DNA of 64,000 nt from Takakia lepidozioides (GCA_030704615.1 CM060732.1:71405053-71469052), one strand, 5' to 3'; shown: positions 1-11,612, counted from the first letter of the stretch. Notes: generated by a model not told the origin, from the sequence alone. Numbers and translations: made by a program.

Positions 1-1696
1 CTAAACTGGTGAGGCATAAACAACACTGTCTGACTCTCCAAAAGGCCAGAAAACAGGTCTGGAAAAATGCATCCAATGTCACACTTGCATCACCAAACCC
101 TTGTCATCACAACCAGCCCAAACCTTCACAATAAGGTCTGATTTCTAGGAGGCCCAGCCCATTTACTTCCCTGACTTAACAAATTTGGTTACCAAACCAG
201 AATCAAAGTAAAGGTTTAAGGCATATCCCCCTTGAAGCAGAAAATTGCAACAACGGCAGCTTGCAGCATATCTTATCCCTCCTGCAATAACCAGATCATC
301 TGCAAGCCAAAGAGTTCATGCCAAGTGAAATCCCTCACCTGCGCCCGTCCCAAAAACAAACACAAAAAATGTTTTGTGTGTTAGTGAGGATGCGCGAGGT
401 GAATTACAGGATTTCACAGTTGCTATCCATGTCGGTTCTTTGTGGTGTCGCATCTATGCTTTCTTCTGCTGGTTCTTGTGATCTTTGCATGCTTTATGGC
501 TCATTTTGTGGAGTAGGACAATGCAGTGTTCATCATCTGAATTTGAACGAGCACAACAGAATGCAACGGGAGGAGAGTTGAGGACAGGTTGTATCTTGTA
601 ATACAGGCCGCTTCCCCACCTCCATAACCGCCGCTGCTTCATCAATGAGGAAAAAACGTAGGCAAACATAACAGTATGTCATTTGCCATCGCGGGAGATG
701 AAAGTGTCTGCCGTCATCGCGCGTTCAAAAAACAAGAACACACCCGTTCGGATCTTGCTGCTCGGGCATTCAGCCGCCATCGAGCATTCGTCCGCCATCG
801 CCCTCTTCCAGAGAAAAAAAACACGCACGATATCGTGCTGTGTCTAGGGCAGAGAGACACTTAAAGGAAAACCACCCGCGATTTCATCCACCATCCGGTA
901 TGGATGGTATCAGACCAGGATGAAAAATGGGCATTCAATAGGTTTAAATCAAAGGAGCATAAACCTAAAATGCATTGAAATGCATATCTGCCTGTAAATC
1001 ATCCAGTTTATGGTTATAACAAATTTCATTCAATATGAATGAAACCTTAAAAAACCCTCTTGGATGAACCTGGACCTCTATCCCTGGTCCTTTAGTTACC
1101 CCTGTTTGTGTACAAATCATGAATACTTGCTGCTAGCAGCTGACACTGACGGCGTGAAGTTCTTCCAGCAAACCCCAACCCTAATTATTACAGTAGTTCT
1201 AATTCTAAATTGCATCTACTTCTCTCTAGTGTAGTCCAACATGCATTCACCTTTTTGTCTCCATTGTCTCGCCATTGACTGGGGTCGGAAAAGTGTTCAT
1301 TCCAAAGCTTCTCCTCATCTCTATTACCTGTTTTTTGATACTTTCATGTTGCCAAACAGAGCAAAACATGGTGAAATAGGTCAAAGAAGAAGGTATCCTC
1401 ACCACATTGTCCTTTACCTTGTATCATGACCCATAGAGGATTTGACCGACCATCAGCCCAAAAGGATCCCTTGTGTGTGCTGCTTGTATTTGTAGTCAGG
1501 TAATGTTGGATTGGTATGTGAGATCGAACCACCACGGTGCAGTTGAGCAGGCAGAGATTGAAACACGGCCTGCTAAGACCAAGCTGACTCTCCCAAGAAC
1601 GGCGAGCATCTCCTCGTCTCGTCTCTCTCTCTCCCAAAACGGCGAGCTCACAAGAATGTTGGGATCTTCTCCTCGTCTCCTCTCCTCCTCCTTTTC
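1..1696. other. No gene recognised
   Basis: Only short, unconvincing reading frames occur on either strand. I see no domain, RNA gene, clear terminal repeat or tandem array. It may be intergenic DNA or old decayed transposon sequence. Confidence 0.4.
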
Positions 1697-1810
1697 TCCT
1701 TCCTGCATCATTTGCTCAAGAGTAGGAAGGTCTGCAAAGCCTCCATCCCACGCCCCTGCATATCCTACAATCATCGCGTTCCATGACACAACATCAAATA
1801 GATGGTAAAA
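1697..1810 (-). pseudogene. PPR-like repeat fragment
   Basis: One frame on the minus strand reads FDVVSWNAMIVGYAG, then after about 15 residues LEQMMQEG. This is the spacing and consensus of one PLS-class pentatricopeptide repeat, a plant organelle RNA-binding unit in which a VVSWNAMI-GYA core is followed by a helix ending in -F-QM--EG. Only about one repeat is visible and the flanking codons do not continue the pattern, so this is a fragment or a chance survivor of a gene copy. The match rests on one short motif. Confidence 0.4.
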
Positions 1811-2060
1811 CGCAGGAGACAAAAAAGCCTAAGTCCCAGCCCGGTGTAAAGTTCGGCGGTGTAATCTTCAACCGTTAGATCTTAAACAATCTAGACCGTT
1901 AGATCCTTTAAAATCTAACGATTCAAAATAATTTCCATCACATGATCTAACCTTGTACAACCACGTATTTTAATCTCATATATCTTGCGATCCTTGTTAA
2001 GCCACGTCCATCCAGGTCCAATTTATTGAACAGATATCAAAACGACACACCGTATAGGCG

Positions 2061-2569
2061 GATGGATGAACCCATCCATTGAATGAATTCATTAATGTAT
2101 ATGCCTTTTAAATGACATGTGTAGTGATGTAGTCATATATATAGAGTTATGAAACAATTTGCAGTAAGGGACTCATAAGTTTATATGCCATGTCATCGAT
2201 GGATAAACTCATCCAATGGATGAATACATTCATGTATGTGCTTTCAAAATGACACGTGTAGGGATGTAGTCGTATAAATAGAGCTGTAAAACCATCTTCA
2301 GTCATGGAGTCACAAGATTCCATGAAATGTCGTCCACGTCTAGTCAAACATATCACACTAGTCATAAAACCATCCTTGTCATCATGGTCAACCAATGTTT
2401 GACCAATGCTCCCTAATTTTCCGGAGTCATGTAGTGATATCCATTACTATAAAGTGATAAAACTATGACTGCAACGCATTTTAGCGCTCTGTAGTCATGT
2501 ACCTAGTGCCATTTTTATGACTCCGCCAAATCCGTAGTCCTAAAAACGCTCATCTCTTGTAGTGACTGT
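2061..2569 (-). mobile_element. CACTA (EnSpm-like) transposon end, relic
   Basis: Read on the minus strand the block starts at about 2569 with CACTACAAGAGATGAGCG, very like the end at 11613 (CACTACAACAGATGAGCG). The inner part is rich in short GTAGTCAT/ATGACTAC motifs, the usual subterminal repeats of CACTA elements. Two diverged direct copies of a segment of about 100 bp lie at 2061-2156 and 2201-2297. No transposase is visible and the opposite terminus was not found, so this is a truncated nonautonomous copy. Confidence 0.6.
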
Positions 2570-2739
2570 CTCTATTGTACTCAAACTCTATAGACCAAGA
2601 GGTCGGGTACAAGAGTAGCCCCATCGTTAGTCGTCGTCTTGCAATCTGTGAACTTGAGTCATGATCTTGTGTGTTGGTCTCCTAGTAGCTTGGCCTTGCG
2701 TTTCTTGGTAGCCTTCCATGGTTGTATCCACTCCCACTA

Positions 2740-3051
2740 TCCAATGCAACTCGGACATAACCAATCCCCATCTGGAACCATCTCAAGAGGTGGAGTCAAG
2801 CATCCCATATGCCAACCTCTAGAGCATTGATCACACAGCAGCATGGTGGCTGCCCCTCTAGCAAACCCACACAACATGCACCTCAAACCTGCAAGTACCA
2901 CTGCCAGGTTTGGGTCAATCCTGCCATCGACATTGGGAATGTGACATGACGCGCAATTACGCACATGATCCTTCCAATCATGCCATCCCGACCCTCCAAG
3001 ATCAGGACGTCTGAGGGCAATACCTCTCGAACCCTCAAAATAACACGTCAT
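2740..3051 (-). pseudogene. C-terminal PHD finger of Ty3/gypsy copy A
   Basis: The frame reads a connector with NCASCHIPNVDGRIDPNLAV and then a PHD zinc finger with the C4HC3 pattern: CMLCG, LLCDQC, GWHMGC and WLCPSC supply the seven Cys and one His, with the conserved Trp before the last pair. PHD fingers usually bind histone H3 tails. Here it follows the integrase, where chromoviruses carry a chromodomain, so a role in integration-site choice is a reasonable inference. A frameshift at about 3050 separates it from the upstream integrase tail, whose last residues contain a GDYVYL motif. Confidence 0.8.
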
Positions 3052-3329
3052 GCAGTCACATCCATGGTCGTTGGAACAGTCTGCTGCAGATAAACATAGT
3101 CACCAAGGTGAAATCTCCGAACCCCAGGTCGACTACTCCCACCACGTATGGTAGCATACCTCAACGTATCACGATGTTGTGCAATGGCAAGGTTCTCGAA
3201 AACCATGGGCATGACTTTCTTGAACAACTCCGCGTAGTGACCACATGCACGTGCCCACACGTCCGGATCGTCAAGATTGAGGACTACTACAGCCTCCAAG
3301 TGAATAGATGCAAGCAAATCTGGCTCTCA

Positions 3330-4440
3330 GCCAAAGAGAAGGAAATAAGGCGAGAACGAGGCAAGTGATATTTGTCTGCTGAACCTGTAGCCCATGGCTA
3401 ACCAAGATAGCTGAAGGTCCCAATCTCCAAGGTGTTCCTTCTGCAAGCCATATTTGCGCAAACCCCTCATAACCGTTTGCACAACCCTCTCTGCCAAGCC
3501 ATCGGCCTCAGGATGATCCCGAGAAGTGATGCGGTGGTCTATCAAGGCCTTGTCACACAACGCCTAAAACTCCCCCAAGAACTCTCTCCCTTGATCCGTG
3601 AGTATCTTAACTGGAGCACCGAATCGGCTAAGTACACGATCCAAGAATGCATACGCAGCTCCCTCACTAGCCTTATTAGGCAATGGAACCAACTCGATCC
3701 ACTTGGAGAAGTGCTCCACCATCACCAACACGTACTTGTTGTGGCGCATTGTCAGTGGCAACGGCCCTGCGAAGTCAAAACTCCACCTGTAGCCCAATCC
3801 CATGATTGGAAGAGGGTGCAATTGTGGTATAGGGGCGTTGAATGAAGCACGCACCCTGTCACACACCATGCACCTAGCCACAAATTGTTGCACCTCTGTG
3901 TGCATACCACGCCACCAATACTGCAGCAGACTATGAGTGCGTCGCACCCCAAAATGCCCCAACTCCTCATGGGCATGCCGCACTAACCGTGCCCGCTGTG
4001 TTGGGTGAGGCACAATCCTCACTCGACCATCCTCCCACACTTGGAGCTGGTGTGTCCCCTCCCATTTGAACCTCTTAATGGCTCGTTGTAGGATCCGATC
4101 CCTCTCCTTGGCAGTCACAGTGGCTGTCGTGTCTCCAGTGCGGAGATAATCCAACACAGCTGAATCCTCATGTATATCTTTGGCGCCACCTTGCTCATTG
4201 CTGGCCTTAGGGTCCTCAGACACTCGGTCTACAGTCATCCCTGTTGTAGGTCCAACCTGGCCTTCCGCTGCCAAGATACACAAAAATGCATATGCATGCC
4301 ATCCGGGCACCATCTCCTCGTCCGTCTTACCATGCCACTGAGCTCCAGTGTCATCCTGCTGGCTCGTGCATGGATTGCGACTCAACCCATTCGCATCCTG
4401 ATTGACCAAACCCGGTCGATGCACAACCTGAAAGTCATAC
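3330..4440 (-). pseudogene. Integrase of Ty3/gypsy copy A
   Basis: The N-terminal HHCC zinc region is seen as HAHEELGHFG followed by CMVCDRV. The catalytic core shows the first Asp in DFAGPLPLT, the second in TDQGREF, and the Glu in DHPEADGLAE after a frame break near 3564. Spacing fits a retroviral-type DDE integrase. At least two frameshifts make it non-functional. Confidence 0.85.
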
Positions 4441-5550
4441 TCTTGAAGTATGAGTGCACACCGTGCAAGCTTCCCGTAAGCTTGCCTGACTCCATCAGCC
4501 TCTTGAGTGGCTGGTGATCCGTGACAAGGGTGAAGAGATTGCCGTATAGATAGCACCTGAAGTGTGTCAACGCCCACACTGTAGCTAAGCACTCTCCCTC
4601 ATATGAGCTGTACTTAGCCTCTGAAGCATTGTTCGAGCGGCTAGCATAAGCCACTACGAACTCTCTTCCCTCATCATCCACCTATGTGAGCACCGCTCCA
4701 AGCCCCAGCATGCTCCAATTTGTATGCAGCTGAAAATGACGCCCCCTGATAGGTCGTCTCAAGATGGGTGTCGAGGTCAACCTCACCTTGAGCTCTTGAA
4801 AAACTCGTTCTTGCTCATCTTCCCACTGCCACTCCTGGTCCACCTTGGTCAATTTGGTTAGAGCCTTTGCAATGGCACTAAATCCCTTGACAAACCGTCT
4901 ATAATAGTTTGCCAACCCCATGAAAGCTTGAACTCGGCTCACATCCGTGGGACGTGGAATCTGTGCAAAGGCCTCTACCTTAGTCTGTTGTATCCTCAAT
5001 CCTTCAGGATATATCATATGACCCAGATACTCAATCTGGTTGTGGAAAAACTTGCACTTCCCCGGATGTAACTTCAATCCGTGCGCCCTCAAGCGCTCAA
5101 ATACCACCTGAAGGTGTCTCTCATGCTCCTCCACCGTAGCACTAAAGATGATGATGTCATCTATGTAGCACCGAGCAAACTCCACCCCTGCTAGAATCAT
5201 GTTCATGACTCTCTGAAACTCTATAGGAGCATTCTTAAGCCCAAATGGTAAGAACCGCCACTGGTATAGGCAATCCTTCCCGTGCTCATTGATCCCCCAG
5301 AATGTCGTCTTCTGCTTATTTGCCTCTTTGATCGGCAACTGGTGATATCCGGATCGTAAATCCAAAGTGCTAAAGACCTTGGCATGCCAATGGCATCAAA
5401 GATCTCCTCTGGTATTGGCATGGCATACCTATCGGACTTGGTCTGACGATTTACAGGCCGGTAATCACCGCACATACGTCTCTCCATCCAATTGCCATAG
5501 ACATCCTTCTTGGCTGGCATCACTGTGGCTGAAGCATACTCTCCACCAGA
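4440..5550 (-). pseudogene. Reverse transcriptase and RNase H of Ty3/gypsy copy A
   Basis: RT motifs include DLRSGYHQLPI, FLPFGLKNAP and the catalytic CYIDDIIIF (about 5150). The chromovirus-like stretch YLGHMI...FMGLANYYRRFV follows. RNase H is seen as TNWSMLGLGAVL, VAYASR, YSSYEGECLA and TDHQPLK. The N-terminal RT part (GEYAS-TV, RMCGDYRPVNRQT) is in another frame after a break near 5345, and a stop lies at about 4681 between the RT-proximal part and RNase H. Close in sequence to copy B. Confidence 0.88.
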
Positions 5551-5814
5551 TAGCTCAACCCATGCAGAGGATGTGCCACCTCCAGCAGAGCAGGATGACA
5601 TGCATGGTACGGCGGAGTTGCCTGCCATGGTTGCTCACACTCTATTACGGGGTACGAGCAAGGATTTGCAGCAGGCTGCTGATGGACGGGTACAACAAGC
5701 CTGGGTAGAGGCCTTCGTACCGTCAAGAGAAGAGGAGAGTGCGGTGATTGCACCAGGACCACCTCAGTTGTCGCCATTGGACACCACACCTCTTGTGTGA
5801 CAGTGCCCGGATGA

Positions 5815-6760
5815 AGGCATATGCCTTCAAGACTTGTTTGGCGGGATCAGCACTGGATTGGCTGCAGTACTGCAGGCAGGTGTACGAGTTCGACGTTACC
5901 TGTATGTGGAGAGGGATGAGACTGCACGACGCGTCTCACTGTGCCATATTGCTCAGTTGGTACAACAGTACCCTGATTTGTTGCCAGTGTCTGCAGTTCG
6001 TGGATACCAACAAGCCTTGCCAGCAAACCTTTCGTTGATGGGGGCGCAGGATTTGGAGCGGGTTAGCTCCATTGATCTGGTAGTGGCAGTTTGGCCCTGC
6101 CAAGGGCATTCATCAGCCGGGCATGACAATGGATTGCGAGACTCGAGGACGGGTCTGTTTTGGAGATGGTGCGGATTTTGCGCGCCACTTGCAGCTTCAT
6201 CAAGCTGTATCTCCAGCATACATATTGGAGAATGTGCCACTGATGGGTGATTCTCGGGCCAGGGTGATGGCCAGTGTGCATCAAGTCCGGTCGTGACTTG
6301 GGTCAGCAGTGTTGCTGGATGCAGCTGCAGTGGGGTCATGGGCTCATCGTCCACGGCTATGGTGGACTAACTTGATGCCACCCGCACTGCTCAAGCGTGC
6401 ATTTGATGGGGCTGCGGCCAGCACACCTCACAGTGGATAGCATTTTGGACACATGGAGACAGTCTCAACGTGTGAGATACGATGACCGTTTGCCTTTGGC
6501 AGTGGTCAACAGGGTGGGTCAACCACGAGCAACATTACCTACACTGCTCAGCTTCCCAGGATCCCATGCTTTTAGGGATGGTGGACCTGGCCTCTTGTGG
6601 GATAGCCAGTTGCAACAATTAGTGGAGCCCAATGCTGACGAGCGCGAGCGGGCGATGGGTTTACCACAGGTACCACGGTGGTGTCATATCTTTCTGAGGC
6701 ATCACGTCGTCAGATGTTGGGGCAAGCAATGGATCTCAATTGCTTGACCTCGATTATCAG
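5815..6760 (+). pseudogene. C5-cytosine DNA methyltransferase domain in a Ty3/gypsy element
   Basis: Motifs of the DCM/DNMT fold occur in order. Motif I is DLFGGISTGLAAVLQAG (from 5831), motif II is VERDETA, and motif IV is WPCQGHS-AG with the catalytic Cys codon near 6098. Motif VI is YILENVPL (about 6220), motif VIII is AHRPRLWWTN (about 6342), a motif IX-like PRATLPTLLSFPG lies near 6523, and motif X is LGQAMD (about 6717). Frame changes near 6160, 6190 and 6660 and a TGA near 6294 make it a pseudogene. An intact ancestor would transfer methyl groups from S-adenosylmethionine to cytosine in DNA. It lies between the protease region and RT, so it belongs to the element and is not a host gene. 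Confidence 0.85.
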
Positions 6761-8199
6761 CTTGGCTATGGCTGAGCAGCGCAGAGTATGGAGTACACTT
6801 CCCTTCATGGTCTCCCTGCCTACCGAGACGGTACAGGCAGCGAGTGGGGGCGAGCAGGTGAGGACCACGAGGTGCAGGCCGCATCCATGGCACATGTGGG
6901 AGGTGCTCGAGGTTCAGAAGGAGTTGGCAGCCAAGGCGGCGGTGATGGATCAGCTTGGGGATTTTTCTCGGATTGAGGAGGTCCTCAAGGATGGGATGAT
7001 GGGGCAGGATGAGACATTGTCACTGACAAAGGAGGCAGTGGTCACTGCTCAAGAGGTTGCAGCATAGCAACCACGGGACGCGTCTTCTACCTCTAAGCCT
7101 GCTGGACTCAAGGTTGCAGTCACGGAGGACAACTGGGAGCCTGATGTTGGACCTATAGTCACTGGAGGAGAGAGACGACGTATACGGCGGTTCTTGAGGG
7201 CTTACAGGAACTGCTTTGCCTTCAGTTTGAAGAACTTGGGAGCACTGAAGGGTCAAGAGATTCGCATTGAATTGGCTACTGACACGCCAATCTTTCGGAG
7301 ACCCTATAGATACAGTGACATGGAGAGGTCCTTGATTCAGATGAGAACTCAGAACCTTTGGGAGGCTGGTTTGGTGGAGCTATCTGGGGGAGAGTATGCT
7401 TCAACCACAGTGATGTCAGCCAAGAAAGATGTCTTTGGCAATTGGACGGAGGGACGTATGTGCGGTGATTACCGGCCTGTAAATCGTCAGACCAAGTCCG
7501 ATAGGTATGCCATGCCAACACCAGAGGAGATCTTTGATGCCATTGGCATGCCAAGGTCTTTAGCACGTTGGATTTACGATCCGGATATCACCAGTTGCTG
7601 ATCAAGGAGGCGGATAAGCAAAAGACGACATTCTGGGGGATCAATGAGCACGGGAAGGATTGCCTATACCAGTGGCGGTTCTTACCATTTGGGCTTAAGA
7701 ACGCTCCGGCAGAGTTTCAGAGAGTCATGGACAGGATTCTAGTAGGGGTGGAGTTTGCTCGGTGCTACATAGATGACATCATCATCTTTAGTGCTACGGT
7801 GGAAGAGCATGAGAGACACCTTCAGGGGGTATTTGAGCGCTTGAGGGCGCACGGATTGAAGTTACATCCGGGAAAGTGCAAGTTTTCCACAACCAGATTG
7901 AGTATCTGGGTCACATGATATATCCTGGAGGATTGGGGGTACAGCAGACTAAGGTAGAGTCTATTGCACAGAATCCACGCCCCACGGATGTGAGCCAAGT
8001 TCGAGCTTTCATGGGGTTAGCAAACTATTATAGACGGTTTGTTAAGGGATTTAGTGCCATTGCAAAGGCTCTAACCAAGCTGACCAAGGTGGACCAGGAG
8101 TGGCAGTGGGAAAATGAGCAAGAACAAGCTTTTCAAGAGCTCAAGGCGAGGTTGACCTCGGCGCCCATCTTGAGACGACCTATCAGGGGGCGTCATTTT
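6761..8199 (+). pseudogene. DNMT-RT linker and reverse transcriptase of copy B
   Basis: After motif X of the methyltransferase comes a charged linker (KELAAKAAVMDQL), a stop at about 7065, then the RT lead-in (IRIELATDTPIFRRPYRYS, TVMSAKKDVFGNW, MCGDYRPVNRQT). The frame shifts near 7560 to give LDLRSGYHQ, FLPFGLKNAPAEFQ and the catalytic CYIDDIIIF (about 7765), and shifts again near 7880 before YLGHMI and FMGLANYYRRFV. The linker plus RT lead-in (6601-7371) is almost the same as copy C (17858-18627). Confidence 0.88.
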
Positions 8200-9808
8200 T
8201 AGTTTGCATACAGATTGGAGCATGCTGGGGCTTGGAGCGGTGCTCACACAGGTGGATGATGAGGGAAGAGAGTTCGTAGTGGCTTATGCTAGCCACTCGA
8301 ACAACGTTGCAGAGTCTAAGTATAGCTCATATGAGGGAGAATGCTTAGCTGCAATGTGGGCCGTGGCACACTTCAGGTGCTATCTATACGGCAATTTCTT
8401 CACCCTTGTCACGGATCACCAACCACTCAAGTGGTTGATGGAGTCAGACAAGCTTACGGGGAAGCTTGCACGGTAGGCACTCATCCTTCAAGAGTATGAC
8501 TTTCAGGTGGTGCATCGACCGGGTTTGGTCAATCGCAATGCAGATGGATTGAGTCGCAATCCATGCACGAGCCAGCAGGATGACACTGGAGCTCGGTGGC
8601 ATGGTGAGACGGACGAGGAGATGGTGCCCGGATGGCATGCATCTGCATTTCTGTGTATCTTGGTAGCGGAAGGCCAGGTTGGACCTGCAACAGGGATGAC
8701 TGTAGATCAAGTGTCTGAGGACCTTGAGGCCAGTAATGAGCAAGGTGGCGCCAAAGATATACATGAGGATTCAGTTGTGCTGGACTACCTCCGCACTGGA
8801 GACACTGCAGCCACTGTGACTGCCAAGGAGAGGGATCGGATCATACAACGAGCCATGAGGTTCAAGTGGGAGGGGACACACCAGCTCCGAGTGTGGGAGG
8901 ATGGTCGAGTGAGGATTGTGCCTCACCCAATACAGCGGGCACGGTTAGTGCGGCATGCCCATGAGGAGTTGGGGCATTTTGGGGTGCGATGCACTCATAG
9001 TCTACTGCAGGGGCAGTATTGGTGGCGTGGTATGCACACAGAGGTGCAACAATTTGTGGCTAGGTGCATGGTGTGTGACAGGGTGCGTGCTTCATTCAAC
9101 GCCCCTACTCCACAATTGTACCCTCTTCCGATCATGGGATTGGGCTACAGGTGGAGTCTTGACTTCGCAGGGCCGTTGCCACTGACCATGCGTCACAACA
9201 AGTACGTGTTGGTGATGGTGGAGCACTTCTCCAAGTGGATTGAATTGGTTCCATTGCCTGATAAGGCTAGTGAGGGAGCTGCGTATGCATTCTTGGATTA
9301 TGTGCTCAGCCGATTCGGTGCTCCAGCTGAGGTACTCACGGACCAAGGGAGAAAGTTCTTGGGGGAGTTTCAGGCTTTGTGTGACAAGGCCTTGATAGAC
9401 CACCGCACCACTTCTCGGGATCATCCTGAGGCCGATGGCTTGGCAGAGAGAGTTGTTCAGACAGTAAAGAGGGGTTTGCGCAAGTATGGCTTGTAGAAGG
9501 GACACTTAGGATATTGGGACCTTCAGTTACCCTGGTTAGCCATGGGCTACAGGTTCAGCAAGCAAGCATCACTTGCCTCCTTCTCACCATACTTTCTTCT
9601 CTTTGGCCGAGAGCCGGATTTGCCTACATCCATTCGCAGAGAAGTTGCTATAGTTCTTAACCTTGACGATCCGGACGTGTGGGCACGTGCATGTGAGCAG
9701 CGTGCAGAGTTGTTCAAGAAAGTCATGCCCATGGCTTTCGAGAACCTTGCCATTGCACAACATCGTGATACGTTGAGGTATGCTACCATACTCAGTGACA
9801 AAAGGCAT
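8200..9808 (+). pseudogene. RNase H and integrase of copy B
   Basis: RNase H: TDWSMLGLGAVL, VAYASH, YSSYEGECLA and TDHQPLKWL, then a stop near 8474. Integrase: HAHEELGHFGVRC and CMVCDRV (HHCC region, about 8955-9080), DFAGPLPLT (first Asp), TDQGRKF (second Asp) and DHPEADGLAE (Glu). A stop follows YGL at about 9495. The tail resumes at 9542 with MGYRFSKQASLAS and breaks off at 9808 just after LRYATI. Confidence 0.87.
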
Positions 9809-9810
9809 TA

Positions 9811-10960
9811 AATCAATCTATTGTATCTGAGTTCAGCCGCTCATGTTGCCAGACTTTGGATTCGAATTTACATTATACATGGATCCATGATATGATGATT
9901 TGCCCAGCCCTGTCGTACGTGAACTCACAATTGCTTCCATACTGTTACAGTATCCATTATACACCATGATGGTCTTCGATCAGTGGCTGATTGGAATTCC
10001 AATGGCATATGTTATCACTACAAGGAGTAAAACTAATCTGCTACCATGGATGTGCGCCCTGAACCAGCAAATGACCAATGCGCGGCCACTTTGGCATCCA
10101 AATGTGTTCATTGTTGACGATGCAAATGCTGAGATAAACGCCATTAGGTCTGGGTCTACTTTAAAATGGAATGTCAAATAACATGCACAAGCAGTTGTGG
10201 AATAATTGAACATGAACTGTTATGGATCATCCATGATTTGTGTGGTCTATACTTCATGTAACCTTTTTTTCAATATGTGCATGTATTGGTTCATGTTGCT
10301 GACTATATTAATCAGGTCTATTTGGGGATGCATGTGCCATCTTTTTGTGCTTATGGCATGTCCGAAGAGCCTGGTTGAAAATGCGGTGTCCAAGATAAAA
10401 GACCCTGCCAAACGCGTCGACGTTTTACATGACTTAGGGAAATTATGTATGATTCCAGGGGGTTTTTGGTGATGCTGCCGTTGCATGGACTGCGTATAAA
10501 GATCATTGGCCTCTGGGAAAAGTATCCCACCTTAGAAGAATTTATGCATTACCTAGAGACATATTGGCTACCAAAAGCAGACATGTGGATCATGGGTTCT
10601 CAAAAAATACCACATGCATCTCAAGACACAAACGCAACAAATGAGGCATATCACGGCAATATGAAAGCCCAACTTTAGAGCACAAAGAGCGTCCTCACCA
10701 ACCGCCGAGTTGATTGGCTAATCTCGGAGCTTGTTGGGGATGTTCTTACTCATTGTGGAAAAGTGTTGAGCACCTCTGCATGAGTACAATGGCACTTTCT
10801 GTGTGGTAAAGAGAACAACTTATGGATGTGCCGTTTCATTTTGCAGGCATGGTATGAAGTCGTGTTTCTGGACCATGCCCGATTCGGATGTTTCCGTGGC
10901 AATTCATACGAATCCTATTATGAAGATATGAAAATGATCTTTCAATGGATATGTTGATGT
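9811..10960 (+). pseudogene. MULE-type transposase relic with an apparent intron
   Basis: Reading pieces include FDQWLIGIPMAYVITTRS, FIVDDANAEINAIR, CLWHVRRAWLK, then DPAKRVDVLHDLGKL, YWLPKADMWIMG, IPHASQDTNATNEAYHGNM and VDWLISELVGDVLTHC. This matches the MULE transposase core (VDD-A-E-NA and C-WH--RAW) and the downstream region usually followed by a SWIM finger. Between AEINAIR and the next block, a GTCTGG donor (about 10148) and an ATTAATCAG acceptor (about 10315) suggest a retained intron. Several frameshifts and a TAG after NMKAQL (about 10676) show decay. The source could be a transposon or a domesticated transposase gene. Confidence 0.65.
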
Positions 10961-11004
10961 TGCAACTGTTTTTTTCTGAAAAGTTGCAGGTTGTCATCTA
11001 TGTT

Positions 11005-11523
11005 GTCGTGCGTATACGTATCGCTACACACTACATTGCTGTCCAAACCACACCACACATATATGCACAATGAAGTAGTCTACCACAATGATATGAAAAC
11101 TAAACTCACATTGTCTGATGACATATAAACACGAAACACAACACAATCACTCGTTAATATAAGAGTCGAGCCAGGGGCACCCCAAGCTATGGGGACTCCA
11201 CCCCACAACATCCTACTCTCCCTCCATAAGTACACTCAGATGCTAAGCAGCAAGGAAGCTCGGTCGTGAAAACTCACCTCGAGAGAGATGAGCCGCACGA
11301 ACTCGTGAAGATAAGATGGTTCAGGTGTCAAGCTAAACTTGACACTTGACTTAACACTTGAACTAATTCCAAGTATTAAATACAAATAACTAGATTTATT
11401 CTAGTTAGTTTCACACTGTGTTTATTTAACTTGACAGCTGTCGTGCGCATACGTATCGCTACACAACTACATCGCTGTCCAAACCACACCACACATATAT
11501 GCACAATGAAGTAGTCTGCCACA
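11005..11523. repeat. Pair of direct repeats of about 88 bp
   Basis: The segment at 11005-11093 (GTCGTGCGTATACGTATCGC onwards, through CACCACACATATATGCAC) recurs at 11437-11523 with only a few changes. About 340 bp lie between. This could be the two ends of a small element or a simple duplication; I found no coding sequence inside. Confidence 0.6.
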
Positions 11524-11612
11524 ATCGCCCCCCTAGCTGGTGGTTAGGTCCCTCTAACTCCAGATAGCTACAAGATGTAATAGCCACAGCCGCACTAAGT
11601 CCTCTATCACTC

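Larger units (their letters stand above)
2640..5550 (-). mobile_element. Ty3/gypsy element copy A (RT-RNase H-IN-PHD), 5' truncated
   Basis: Reading down the minus strand gives, in order, reverse transcriptase, RNase H, integrase (HHCC zinc region plus DDE core) and a C-terminal PHD finger. This is the RT-RH-IN order of Ty3/gypsy. Several frameshifts and stops break the frame (about 5345, 4682, 4400, 3564, 3320 and 3050), so it cannot be expressed as one polyprotein. It stops abruptly inside the N-terminal part of RT at about 5550, where it abuts copy B in opposite orientation. No LTR could be assigned beyond the PHD coding end. Confidence 0.9.
5551..9808 (+). mobile_element. Ty3/gypsy element copy B (DNMT-RT-RNase H-IN)
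   Basis: The plus strand carries a protease-downstream linker (5551-5800), a C5-cytosine DNA methyltransferase, a linker, RT, RNase H and integrase. It ends at 9808 in the integrase tail, before any PHD finger, where sequence of a MULE-like transposase begins. From 7373 to about 9800 it is the reverse complement of copy A (5550 down to about 3170), so A and B form a large inverted repeat with arms of about 2.4 kb and a loop of about 1.8 kb. Frameshifts and stops are frequent; there is no intact polyprotein. Confidence 0.9.
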
